The notes beneath the pieces are model-generated. The model was not told the origin of the DNA. It did no database searches and worked only from the letters and a program-made list of their open reading frames with translations. A DNA stretch of 64,000 nucleotides, from contig NW_017385991.1 in NCBI RefSeq assembly GCF_000237925.1, forward strand, positions 310,001 to 374,000, given 5' to 3'. The first letter of the stretch is position 1; each line of letters opens with the position of its first letter. The position numbers were made by a program, and so were the translations under genes. The DNA is from Schistosoma mansoni. Taxonomy: Eukaryota; Platyhelminthes; Trematoda; Strigeidida; Schistosomatidae. Of the stretch, positions 12,801 to 20,998 are shown piece after piece.

Positions 12801-15800
12801 CAACAAAAGCTAATGGATCTTTTGGATGATCAGGTATAAAAGTTTATCGAATTAGGTATACACATGTATATGTGGTATATTTTTGTGGCTTTATAATCAC
12901 AGGTGATTTACCAGTTACTATCTAGTATATATACGTTGTCTGTATACGATGACTAGTAACAATATCTAGTTTCCTGGACAGTATAAGGTGGAGTAGTGGG
13001 ATTCGAACAAGAGACTTATTGATGAACTGCACTAACCAACAGGCTAACACTTCTCTACCGTCGTTTTAATAAAATAAGCCGTTCCATTTTTCGGCAAGAC
13101 TAAACTTTATGGACGAGCCAATCAGAAGCTTTCGTTGGTTTTCAAGCTCACGGCGCTGAGTTCGTTACCTAATGCTTACGTACGGTCGGTTTTACAACGT
13201 ATTTAAGAGAAGACGTGATAATTCAGCGTCTACAAGAGAAGTGATCATAAGATTTCGGCGCTAAATTCAATTATCCATTTGGATAAATAGAGTTTTGGCA
13301 TTATAGTTGATGTCAATTCGTGATGAAAACCCTAAGTATAATTCCTAACCTTAACCATGAACTGTAAATCATAATTTGAATTCTTCACACAGGTTTATAA
13401 CCCTCATTTAGTCTTAGTTATTATGTTGACACTCTCAGAGTCACTCTAGCGTCGCTCAAAGGTCGTCCATAAATTCTAGTCTCACCCTTAACCCTAAACC
13501 CCAACCCTAAACCTTAACTCTAACCATAAACACTAAACCATACCAACATACCCACAACGTTGAAGCTATGTGGTCGAGGCTAAAAGAATTTTGAGACCTT
13601 ATCATGGTCCCAGAGGTCGACTACTATGGAGCCACATGGATAAGTTCCTGTACCGGATGCACGATGATTTTAGAACTTCTGAACCTATATCTAACCTTGA
13701 GAAGTTTTCGAGCCATGTAAAAGAACAGTATCCGCTTTAATTTTTTAGTTTTGTATAATATATTTTTACTGTATACTAACTGTCTTCTGATTGGCTAATA
13801 TTTCTCAAAGTCAATTAAGATTCGTTCAAAGGTCGTCCATAAAGTTTAGTCTCACCCATTTTTCTTCACAACAATTGTACACTAGTTACTAGCATAATTA
13901 TTATAGCAAAGCAATGAGTTACCGAGTATACAACATCTTTCTAATGTAATCGTTGGCTTCACCAGTATCGATTATCACATAACATAATTGTGTTTGCCAA
14001 TTACAATTGAAATTGAACCAGTCGAAATATTTTTGACAGAAAATTTGTAATATACCATGTTATCTAATCCATTCAACTTATGAATAGTAAGAAATGTATG
14101 TATAATGATCGGTTGAGCAGGGCGCCAAAATATATCTTAATAACTACTAATAAGTAACATGTACTCAATCACATTTGATGGAGAAACTCTGGAAGAGGTG
14201 GAAATATTCACGTACCTGGGAAGCATCATTGATAAACATGGAGGATCGAATGTAGATGTAAAGGCGAGGATTGGCAAACCAAGGGCAGCATTTCTATAAT
14301 TGACGAACATATGGAACTCAAAACAACTGTCAACTAATTTCAAAGTGAGAATCGTCAATACGAACGTCAAGACAGTTCTACTGTGCGGAGCTGAAATGTG
14401 GAGAACTACTACATCCATCGTCAAGAGGGTACAAGTATTTATAAACAGTTGTCTACGCAAAATACTCAACATTCACTAGCCGGATACTATCAGCAACAGT
14501 GTTTTATGGGAGAGGACAAACCAGATTCGAGCTGAAGAGGAAATTAGGAAAAGACGTTGAAAGTGGATAGGACATACATGAAAGAAATCACCAATGTGCA
14601 TATATAGCCTCTGCCAGGGAAGTCCTACTCACTGCCTTCTCGTGGCGGGGGTGTTGTTTACGAAAGTGAGAGGACGAAAAGCGAATGTCCGGCGCTTTAA
14701 CCGGGTTGGTGGACACGGAGGGTCCACCTAGGGGAGTTGGAAAACCCTGATTCCAAACCAATGGTGCACATGGGCTGGCTCCAGTATCCTGATGGAACGA
14801 ATGGCGGACGAACCTGTCATTGGTCAACGGCTACCATGGGACTGCATCTCCTCACGATGCTCCACTGCCTTGTTGATCAGACCTTTTGGTCAAAGGCTCG
14901 GGGTGTGGCCCCCTAAGAAAACCACCTGCTTCGGTTTGGGCACCCGGGCAGTATCACAGCCCACACACACAAATAGTGTGGCGCATATGTACCTGGTGCC
15001 CTTTTGTACCAATATATATGTGTTTAAATAAATAATAAATATAATAATGTGCATCACGAGGCAATCCCTAACTTGGAATCCTGAAGGGAAGCGGAAAAGA
15101 GGAATGCCAAAGAACACACTACGCCGGAAAATAGAAGTAGATATGAAAAGGATGAATAACAACTGGAAAGAATTGCCCAGGACAGAGTTGGATGGAGAAT
15201 GCTGGTGGGCGGCCTATGCTCCTCGCCGAGGGGTAACAGGTGTAATTAAGTAAGTAACGTGTGAGTGTAAGTTAAGCAAACATGGAAGTCCTCGATTATC
15301 AAGGCGAAATTAATCAGGTGAAAATTTCATAGTAAGAATATGTAGAGATGTAGTGGTCACTGTGATGTTGACCAACTGGTTCGTGTTTGTTATTCTTATC
15401 ACGGACTGATTTTAGCCAGAAAACCATTGAAAATCAGGAAGAACTAGATAAGTATTTAATCCTATCATAAGATTCATTAGCAGTGGTCATCTACAACTCT
15501 ACTAGAAGTCTAACTTAGAAGCGCTTAACTTTCAAACCAATAAGTAGGCATTTTTTTCTGGTTAGCGTTTTTTTTAGCGAGTTAGCTTTTCTACGAGATG
15601 GGGTCGCTAACCCCATGCCCAACCCTCCTCCTTTATCCGGGCTTGGGATCGGCAGTAACTCTAGAAGAGCTACAGGCGGAATTAATAAGTAGGCATACTA
15701 TAATCTATGTTGGCAACCTCAGTTAGTTCGTATCTCATTTTCTTTTTGGAATGCTACTTATTTATTTATATTGCTAAGAAAACATACTAATACCTTCATT

Positions 15801-15928
15801 CTGATTTTTTCTTTCATAAATCATAGTGTATTACATTCACACTACGCAATCGTGTTAAAAACCACAACAAAGGCAATAGTTCATTGTCTAAGAAATCAAT
15901 TAGGTCTATCAAAAATATTGTACAATAA
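3205..15928 (+). CDS. SLX4: SLX4 homologue, structure-specific endonuclease scaffold (3' part, 7 exons)
   Basis: In known systems SLX4 is the nuclear scaffold that binds and activates SLX1 and other nucleases to resolve Holliday junctions and repair crosslinks. Exons 3205-3808, 6315-6884, 7641-7728, 9586-9965, 12628-12702, 12744-12833 and 15827-15928 join with GT-AG borders and matching phase into about 635 residues ending in TAA. Family signatures, in order: [14 protein letters not shown], then [20 protein letters not shown] (SAP-like region), then the C-terminal SLX1-binding domain with [41 protein letters not shown] and CITFTLRNR, which parallels the vertebrate DAQCITF ending. The N-terminal part is low-complexity Ser/Thr/Asn-rich, as is common in this family. 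The first exon opens in mid-codon, so the start lies upstream. UBZ or BTB domains are not seen here. The assignment rests on motif recall, not on a search. Confidence 0.85.
3905..4300 (+). repeat. Repeat E copy
   Basis: Shares ordered blocks with 57210-57565: a GAGCCATG block, CTACCTGGT/AGGGATTCGCGA-like and GACATGGCTCA-AATCGTTT blocks, a T-rich middle and a terminal GGTATGGCAACT block. Two diverged copies in one window show a dispersed element, possibly the 3' end of a retrotransposon. The class is not known to me. Confidence 0.6.
5549..6097 (-). repeat. Repeat A, complete copy with 8-bp TSD
   Basis: TAGGGAAA at 5549-5556 and 6090-6097 flanks a full copy on the - strand (5557-6089). The AT-rich tail is at the low-coordinate end (tttatttattatttatttg) and the 5' end GGCCGTACCAGGGC is near 6068-6081. 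Same length and ends as the copy at 2403-2936. Confidence 0.85.
6315..6884 (+). CDS. SLX4: SLX4 homologue, exon b (start of SAP-like region)
   Basis: 190 codons, phase 0 at both ends. Acceptor tcatttaag at 6313-6314, donor GTAAGT at 6885. Mostly Asn/Ser/Thr-rich and disordered in appearance, with a short [14 protein letters not shown] patch. It ends in [14 protein letters not shown], which matches the invariant lead-in to the SLX4 SAP-like region (vertebrate form MPxYxxMxTPELK). Confidence 0.85.
6935..7036 (-). repeat. tRNA-derived SINE fragment
   Basis: On the - strand it carries an A-box-like GGCTCAGTGGTCTATCGG and a B-box-like GGTTCGAATC, as in the longer copy at 10040-10345. Only the tRNA-like part is present. 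It lies in the intron just after exon b. Confidence 0.65.
7320..7445. repeat. Short SINE-related fragment
   Basis: Contains ATGAGTCAATTGAAGCTAGA and CCACCATGGAAAACCTGGAA, the reverse complement of the 3' end of the tRNA-derived SINE at 10040-10345. A related piece (CTAGACCACCATGG) was found again inside the tRNA array at 32037-32084. Confidence 0.6.
7641..7728 (+). CDS. SLX4: SLX4 homologue, exon c (SAP-like core)
   Basis: 88 bases, acceptor cttgttttag, donor GTAAGT at 7729, leaving phase 1. It encodes [20 protein letters not shown] followed by KEIYNQLHQ. Joined to the previous exon it gives the TPELK-x3-L-x-x-YGV-x-x-LP-x-x-R pattern typical of SLX4. Confidence 0.9.
7870..8215 (+). repeat. 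Highly diverged repeat A copy
   Basis: Follows the repeat A order: GTCAGTGGAGATG, TATGGGCTCCAG, GAGAGTAAATAGC, GTCACTGGCTACTATGG, TGTGGATTAGAC, AAGAGAGCCACTTGCTTCG and a final ATCCCAGATCATACATA block. There are many substitutions, so it is much older than the other copies. Confidence 0.6.
8375..8690 (-). repeat. Repeat A copy, 5'-truncated
   Basis: Tail (ttatttgaacacgtaaatatt) at 8375-8410, then the 3' two thirds of the element on -, ending at CTCCATGTCCACCAAC near 8690 where unrelated sequence begins. 5' truncation is typical of retroposed copies. Confidence 0.8.
8691..9179. other. Intron sequence, nothing recognised
   Basis: Within the intron between exons c and d. No open frame above 60 codons with any signature, no tRNA, and no repeat shared with the rest of the window that I could see. 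Confidence 0.4.
9180..9490 (-). repeat. tRNA-derived SINE copy
   Basis: Reverse complement matches the order of blocks in 10040-10345: ATTCTAGTGAG, GACCAATGGAG, TATGTCAGGTGTGAG, ACCTCAG, TAAACATTAACACCACTGG and a decayed tRNA-like head. Moderately diverged. Confidence 0.65.
9586..9965 (+). CDS. SLX4: SLX4 homologue, exon d (linker)
   Basis: 380 bases, acceptor tcaattatag, donor GTATCT at 9966. It completes the split codon as Tyr and continues with an acidic patch (EEDEQNEF), then a Lys/Ser-rich linker of about 126 residues between the SAP-like region and the C-terminal domain. No fold is recognised. Confidence 0.8.
10040..10345 (+). repeat. tRNA-derived SINE, longest copy
   Basis: The tRNA-like head is at about 10195-10275, with GGCTCAGTGGTCTACCGGTT (A-box side) and GGTTTGAATC (B-box side), consistent with an internal Pol III promoter. 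A 5' extension of about 150 bp and the 3' block ending CTTCAATTGACTCATGA are shared with other copies in the window. It is preceded by a run of G. Confidence 0.7.
10880..11110 (+). repeat. Sm-alpha-like retroposon with tRNA-like head
   Basis: GGACTACAACTGGTCTCAAT is followed by a tRNA-like segment (GCTGAGTGGATAACGCGATG ... GAGTTCGAGTCCC), an AACATCAACTCTGAGATGCA block, a hammerhead, and the tail CACTGCTAGCCACTATCCAT. This is the known layout of the schistosome Sm-alpha element. It is a strong pointer to the genus. Confidence 0.85.
11022..11075 (+). ncRNA. Hammerhead ribozyme (type I, schistosome type)
   Basis: Core CTGACGA at 11035-11041. Stem II pairs GTCC (11042-11045) with GGAC (11052-11055) around a 6-base loop, followed by GAAA at 11056-11059. 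Stem III is only 2 bp (A-C with G-T) capped by GCGT. The predicted cleavage site is after C at 11067. Stem I pairs the CATCC side with CTGGATTCC but has one T-T mismatch next to the core, where active copies have CCAG. All essential core bases are present, so activity is plausible but may be reduced. Confidence 0.8.
11528..12035 (+). repeat. Repeat A, near-complete copy
   Basis: Runs from GATGCCCTTGTACGGCCGAG to a tail AAAGAAATAAATAAATAAA. The pattern of blocks is the same as in 2403-2936. I see no clear target-site duplication, so the flanks may have decayed. Confidence 0.8.
12166..12285 (+). repeat. Repeat D copy
   Basis: Shares TTTAGCGAGTTAG, CTACGGGATGGGG, GCTAACCCCATGCCCAAC, CTCCTCCTTTATCC and GGGCTACGGGCGG blocks with 15565-15690. 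It includes the near-palindrome GGGGTTGCTAACCCC. It looks like the end of a dispersed retroelement, but I cannot name the family. Confidence 0.65.
12628..12702 (+). CDS. SLX4: SLX4 homologue, exon e (C-terminal domain, part 1)
   Basis: 75 bases, phase 0 at both ends, acceptor cattttag, donor GTAATG. Encodes [18 protein letters not shown] then MNILTYT. This aligns with the helix at the start of the SLX1-binding C-terminal domain of SLX4, the part where vertebrate proteins read I-x-x-HPELYxxVLLYQP. Confidence 0.85.
12744..12833 (+). CDS. SLX4: SLX4 homologue, exon f (C-terminal domain, part 2)
   Basis: 90 bases, phase 0, separated from exon e by a 41-base intron, one of the very short introns typical of flatworms. 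Encodes [19 protein letters not shown] then [11 protein letters not shown], the middle of the SLX1-binding domain. Donor GTATAA at 12834. Confidence 0.9.
13290..13520 (+). repeat. Repeat C copy with telomere-like stretch
   Basis: Shares the order ATGATGAAAACC, CCTAA-rich block, CAGAGTC-CTC, GCTCAAAGGTCGTCCATAAA and TCTAGTCTCACC with 55990-56225. A shorter match lies at 13800-13865 (TCAAAGGTCGTCCATAAAGT). The right end has an imperfect CCCTAA-type run (AACCCTAAACCCCAACCCTA). Confidence 0.55.
14145..15256 (+). pseudogene. RTE-type LINE fragment, C-terminal end of reverse transcriptase
   Basis: Encodes the end of an RTE-clade ORF: a YLGSI region, [11 protein letters not shown], then after a stop and frame damage [39 protein letters not shown] and a [14 protein letters not shown] end with a stop near 15251. 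The coding sequence is split by repeat A at 14602-15045. Removing the insert and one duplicate restores the reading frame. It is 5'-truncated and has an in-frame stop after GRAAFL, so it is inactive. The family is related to the schistosome SR2/Perere-3 type by memory of its sequence. Confidence 0.8.
14593..15054 (+). repeat. Repeat A, 5'-truncated, 9-bp TSD, inside the RTE fragment
   Basis: AATGTGCAT at 14593-14601 and 15046-15054 flanks the insert 14602-15045. It lacks the first 80 or so bases of complete copies and ends with an AAATAAATAATAAATATAAT tail. Retroposition after the RTE copy was in place sets the relative age. Confidence 0.9.
15565..15690 (+). repeat. Repeat D copy
   Basis: Second copy of the block order seen at 12166-12285 (TTTAGCGAGTTAGC, GGGGTCGCTAACCCC, CTCCTCCTTTATCCGGGCTT, AGAGCTACAGGCGGAATTAA). 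It lies about 140 bp before the last SLX4 exon. Confidence 0.65.
15827..15928 (+). CDS. SLX4: SLX4 homologue, last exon
   Basis: It follows acceptor aaatcatag after a 3 kb intron filled with retroposons. It opens with [17 protein letters not shown], so exons f and g join as LLDDQ/CITFT, the same ending as other SLX4 proteins (DAQCITF). A basic tail of about 25 residues and TAA at 15926-15928 follow. An AATAAA overlaps the stop codon. Confidence 0.9.
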   Translation, partial: CITFTLRNRVKNHNKGNSSLSKKSIRSIKNIVQ

Positions 15929-15932
15929 TAAA
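15927..15932 (+). other. Candidate polyadenylation signal overlapping the SLX4 stop
   Basis: AATAAA begins at the second base of the TAA stop. If used, the 3' UTR would be extremely short. The AT-rich sequence just downstream offers weaker alternatives, so usage is uncertain. Confidence 0.35.
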
Positions 15933-16074
15933 TAGCTATTGTATATAATAATTAATGTCTTTCATATCATTATTCAATTGACTTTCATTTCCCGAAATGC
16001 TAACCTTATGTACTAAACCTCTCATTGTGCTATAATGTATAAAATATGCATTTGTGTAAAAACAGTGTTTTAAA

Positions 16075-16335
16075 TTCACTTGGTATTACTTGATTGAATC
16101 TTCCAATTGATGGTTTTTAGGACTGCAACTGGTTAGTCTCTTTTATTGGCATATGTGAATACTGTGCGTATTGTCTCAATATAGCCTTATTTCACAAGCA
16201 TTGTAAGCAAAGATGGATAGTGGCTAGCAGTGAAATCCAGTTTGACGTGCGTTTCGTCCTATTTGGGACTCGTCGTCTGGAAGTACCTGCATCTCAGAGT
16301 AAACATAAAATCTGAGATACAGGTACATCCATCTT
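16075..16335 (-). repeat. Sm-alpha-like retroposon with decayed hammerhead
   Basis: The left module (GACTGCAACTGGTTAGTCTC ... GTAAGCAAAGATGGATAGTG) is followed by the ribozyme on - (16210-16310). Read on -, the core is GACGACGAGTCCCAAATAGG then ACGAAACGCACGTC. The conserved CUGA has become ACGA, so cleavage is not expected. The order left module / reversed ribozyme is how I recall the published Sm-alpha unit. Confidence 0.7.
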
Positions 16336-16707
16336 AAATAGTGTTTTGTTATAATTAATATAATATACATCTGCTCACATTGTACACGTATGAAACATTT
16401 TAACACTAGCGAACACTTCCTTTGTTTAAAGACACAATCGAATCCATATTCAAATAATCCCATACCCTTAAAATATATTAAAATAAAAAAAAATATGGTA
16501 GAAAAAAACAACTTAAAACGGAATAAAAGCATGAAAACATTGTAGTAAGAAAACTGAATCAAAAAACGAAGGAAAAAATGACAAAATAAATCGGTAAAAA
16601 AAGGAGACGACAAACACATACCATCGAAAAAAAGAAACTCAGTGTACTAATATTATCCGAAAGCAAAGGGAAAATAATAAAATAAAAATTAGGAGAATTA
16701 AGGTGCA
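16336..16707. other. AT-rich spacer between SLX4 and the array
   Basis: No gene. A 131-codon - strand open frame here is Phe-rich with no signature and overlaps the retroposon; I reject it. The first array-like base is near 16708. Confidence 0.5.
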
Positions 16708-17199
16708 CAGTGACAGAAATAATTGCAGATGAAGAGATGTGGATAGCACTGATGTGGACTCACCTCTCCCAATCTCCGGTTTCATGACTGTTTGGTTAGT
16801 TGACAGTCGGCTTTCACATCCTCATCGAACGATCGACTGATAGACTGGTGTGTGTAAGTGTGTGCACTTGAACATCACATGATTGATCACCCGTACACCA
16901 GACAGATGAATGGATGAATTGACTGGCTGACTGGCCAACCGTCGTGTAGTGTGTTTGAAAGCTACATTGGTTGGTTGATTGATTGATTGGTTGGTTGACT
17001 GGTCGAATAGATTATTGATTGCAAACTACGGTGATGGTGTGATCGATTGACTGTCTTACTGACTGAAGACACTTGTGTGTTTGTAGAGTGTTTGAGACAG
17101 TGGCGAAATTGATGCGTGGTTCAGTGAGTGGACGAGATGTAGGAGGATTGTAGGAGTGAGTGAATGGTGGACGGAGTGTTGTGTGTGGGAGATTCGTCG

Positions 17200-17272
17200 G
17201 CCTCCATAGCTCAGTGGTTAGAGCACTGGTCTTGTAAACCAGGGGTCGGGAGTTCGATCCTCCCTGGGGGCA
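17200..17272 (+). tRNA. tRNA-Thr(TGT), copy 1
   Basis: 73 nt cloverleaf. Acceptor GCCTCCA pairs with TGGGGGC (one T-G), discriminator A. Anticodon loop CTTGTAA gives anticodon TGT. T-arm GGGAG/TTCGATC/CTCCC. A-box and B-box lie within the gene. A TTTT Pol III terminator follows at 17277-17280. The flanks are G/T-rich before and C/A-rich after. Confidence 0.97.
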
Positions 17273-18042
17273 GCGGCTTTTGGGAGCTCGTCACACCATA
17301 ACACCATAACACCCTACACATTCACACACACTCACCACACACTATCCCCTAACATACACCCAGTACATCGGACTCAACCAAACTTCCACAAACACAGTCA
17401 CTTCAACACTCAATCATACATCCTCTCACTCCACTCCACTAATACCACACATCACGGAGCATGCTCACACAGAACGACATCCACATGCCGACACTGTCAC
17501 ATCGCACTTTCCACCCTCCATCTTACACTGCACAGCCTGATATTTGTCTACCGGTCAAGGCTTCCTCATCATTGCATCCACTCACCTATTTGTCAGTCAT
17601 TGTTCACTCTCTTCAAACACACACTTACACACACATTCGTTGTAACAGACAACTTCCACGTTTCAGCTCGAATGTAGGTGACGTGATCTGTGTGTGGATG
17701 CATTCAGAGTCGGTCAGTCAAATGATCCAGTGTATTTTGGTCTTGTCCATCCGCCTAACTGAAAGCCTGTCGCAATTTCGAATGGTGCACATTGTGCAAA
17801 TGTGTGAATTGTGAGTGTGTCAGTGCTGTTGGAAAGTAGTCGATTGGTGAGCGAATAGTTTCGGTTAGCGATGGGACAGTGAAGAGAAGTGGGAGATGTT
17901 GGTGCGTGAAACGGGATTGATGCGACATTTGTTTGTAGTGGAGTGGATACAGTGCAGTGGACTACGAGTGGACAACGTTGAGTGAGAGAGTGACGAGTGT
18001 GTGTGTGTGTGTGCGTTGTGTGTTGTGTGAATTAAAAGCCGA

Positions 18043-18114
18043 CTCCTCGACCGGGAATCGAACCCGGGCCTTCCACGTGACAGGCGGAGATACTCACCAC
18101 TATACTATCGAGGA
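18043..18114 (-). tRNA. tRNA-Asp(GTC), copy 1
   Basis: 72 nt on -. Acceptor TCCTCGA pairs with TCGAGGA, discriminator G as expected for eukaryotic tRNA-Asp. Anticodon stem TCCGC/GTGGA around CTGTCAC gives anticodon GTC. T-stem CCGGG/CCCGG is fully paired. The 3' flank reads GGCTTTTAATT on -, giving a Pol III terminator. (GT)n and (CA)n runs lie on either side. Confidence 0.97.
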
Positions 18115-19059
18115 GCACGTCGTCGTCACCACTATCACCACACTCAAAACTAAGCCTAACTCAACCCCAAACTCAAATTATCAACAACCAATAGACGTCA
18201 ACGCACACACACACACACACACTATCCATCATACACTACCGACAACAACAACTAACACAACACTCTTGCATTCATGAACAAACTCACAGATGACCACATA
18301 GACAGAAAGTCACATCGAACCAAACACAACATACTATCTCACGCTTATCAACTTGCTCATTATTCAAATCCTATATTGGTTGATATACTGATCAACTGTA
18401 CACAACTCCTCCTCAACATTGCCTAACAAGACAACCAGTGAACTAGGACAAACAGTCAGGTGTTCGTCGACCGACTAGTCGAACGACGAGCACACCGTGA
18501 CGATTCAGTGACACAGTACGTGATGACGTGTGATGAGTGATGTGACAGTGACGATGGTGATGGTGACAATTGCAGATGAGGCAGATGAAGAGACGTGGAT
18601 AGCACTGATGTGGACTCACCTCTCCCAATCTCCGGTTTCATGACTGTTTGGTTAGTTGACAGTCGGCTTTCACATCCTCATCGAACGATCGACTGATAGA
18701 CTGGTGTGTGTAAGTGTGTGCACTTGAACATCACATGATTGATCAGCCGTACACCAGACAGATGAATGGATGAATTGACTGGCTGACTGGCCAACCGTCG
18801 TGTAGTGTGTTTGAAAGCTACATTGGTTGATTGATTGATTGATTGGTTGGTTGGTTGACTGGTCGAATAGATTATTGATTGCAAACTACGGTGATGGTGT
18901 GATCGATTGACTGTCTTACTGACTGAAGACACTTGTGTGTTTGTAGAGTGTTTGAGACAGTGGCGAAATTGATGCGTGGTTCAGTGAGTGGACGAGATGT
19001 AGGAGGATTGTAGGAGTGAGTGAATGGTGGACGGAGTGTTGTGTGTGGGAGATTCGTCG

Positions 19060-19132
19060 GCCTCCATAGCTCAGTGGTTAGAGCACTGGTCTTGTAAACC
19101 AGGGGTCGGGAGTTCGATCCTCCCTGGGGGCA
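19060..19132 (+). tRNA. tRNA-Thr(TGT), copy 2
   Basis: Same sequence as copy 1, 1860 bp downstream, with the same TTTT terminator 4 bases after the gene. Confidence 0.97.
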
Positions 19133-19902
19133 GCGGCTTTTGGGAGCTCGTCACACCATAACACCATAACACCCTACACATTCACACACACTCACCACAC
19201 ACTATCCCCTAACATACACCCAGTACATCGGACTCAACCAAACTTCCACAAACACAGTCACTTCAACACTCAATCATACATCCTCTCACTCCACTCCACT
19301 AATACCACACATCACGGAGCATGCTCACACAGAACGACATCCACATGCCGACACTGTCACATCGCACTTTCCACCCTCCATCTTACACTGCACAGCCTGA
19401 TATTTGTCTACCGGTCAAGGCTTCCTCATCATTGCATCCACTCACCTATTTGTCAGTCATTGTTCACTCTCTTCAAACACACACTTACACACACATTCGT
19501 TGTAACAGACAACTTCCACGTTTCAGCTCGAATGTAGGTGACGTGATCTGTGTGTGGATGCATTCAGAGTCGGTCAGTCAAATGATCCAGTGTATTTTGG
19601 TCTTGTCCATCCGCCTAACTGAAAGCCTGTCGCAATTTCGAATGGTGCACATTGTGCAAATGTGTGAATTGTGAGTGTGTCAGTGCTGTTGGAAAGTAGT
19701 CGATTGGTGAGCGAATAGTTTCGGTTAGCGATGGGACAGTGAAGAGAAGTGGGAGATGTTGGTGCGTGAAACGGGATTGATGCGACATTTGTTTGTAGTG
19801 GAGTGGATACAGTGCAGTGGACTACGAGTGGACAACGTTGAGTGAGAGAGTGACGAGTGTGTGTGTGTGTGTGCGTTGTGTGTTGTGTGAATTAAAAGCC
19901 GA

Positions 19903-19974
19903 CTCCTCGACCGGGAATCGAACCAGGGCCTTCCACGTGACAGGCGGAGATACTCACCACTATACTATCGAGGA
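19903..19974 (-). tRNA. tRNA-Asp(GTC), copy 2, T-stem variant
   Basis: As Asp copy 1 except position 51 in the T-stem is T instead of G (+ strand AACCAGGGCC instead of AACCCGGGCC), which breaks the pair with C63. Anticodon, acceptor and discriminator are intact, so it may still be used. Confidence 0.9.
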
Positions 19975-20925
19975 GCACGTCGTCGTCACCACTATCACCA
20001 CACTCAAAACTAAGCCTAACTCAACCCCAAACTCAAATTATCAACAACCAATAGACGTCAACGCACACACACACACACACACACTATCCATCATACACTA
20101 CCGACAACAACAACTAACACAACACTCTTGCATTCATGAACAAACTCACAGATGACCACATAGACAGAAAGTCACATCGAACCAAACACAACATACTATC
20201 TCACGCTTATCAACTTGCTCATTATTCAAATCCTATATTGGTTGATATACTGATCAACTGTACACAACTCCTCCTCAACATTGCCTAACAAGACAACCAG
20301 TGAACTAGGACAAACAGTCAGGTGTTCGTCGACCGACTAGTCGAACGACGAGCACACCGTGACGATTCAGTGACACAGTACGTGATGACGTGTGATGAGT
20401 GATGTGACAGTGACGATGGTGATGGTGACAATTGCAGATGAGGCAGATGAAGAGACGTGGATAGCACTGATGTGGACTCACCTCTCCCAATCTCCGGTTT
20501 CATGACTGTTTGGTTAGTTGACAGTCGGCTTTCACATCCTCATCGAACGATCGACTGATAGACTGGTGTGTGTAAGTGTGTGCACTTGAACATCACATGA
20601 TTGATCACCCGTACACCAGACAGATGAATGGATGAATTGACTGGCTGACTGGCCAACCGTCGTGTAGTGTGTTTGAAAGCTACATTGGTTGGTTGATTGA
20701 TTGATTGATTGATTGGTTGGTTGACTGGTCGAATAGATTATTGATTGCAAACTACGGTGATGGTGTGATCGATTGACTGTCTTACTGACTGAAGACACTT
20801 GTGTGTTTGTAGAGTGTTTGAGACAGTGGCGAAATTGATGCGTGGTTCAGTGAGTGGACGAGATGTAGGAGGATTGTAGGAGTGAGTGAATGGTGGACGG
20901 AGTGTTGTGTGTGGGAGATTCGTCG

Positions 20926-20998
20926 GCCTCCATAGCTCAGTGGTTAGAGCACTGGTCTTGTAAACCAGGGGTCGGGAGTTCGATCCTCCCTGGGGGCA
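20926..20998 (+). tRNA. tRNA-Thr(TGT), copy 3
   Basis: Identical gene. Its downstream spacer carries a variant (CAGTCATGC instead of CAATCATAC) otherwise seen only near 39973. Confidence 0.97.

Larger units (their letters stand above)
12834..15826. other. Last SLX4 intron, mostly repeats
   Basis: Holds repeat C-like sequence (13290-13520 and 13800-13865), an RTE fragment with a nested repeat A (14145-15256) and repeat D (15565-15690). 12840-13290 and 15260-15560 have only weak traces of the tRNA-derived SINE (for example a CAGTGGTCATCTACAACTCT block). No gene seen. Confidence 0.6.

Noticed and set aside
13485-13530. Interstitial telomere
   Set aside because: Too short and irregular, and a similar run occurs in the other repeat C copy.
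16224-16619. 131-codon minus-strand frame
   Set aside because: Phe-rich, overlaps the Sm-alpha relic and AT-rich spacer, no signature or start context.
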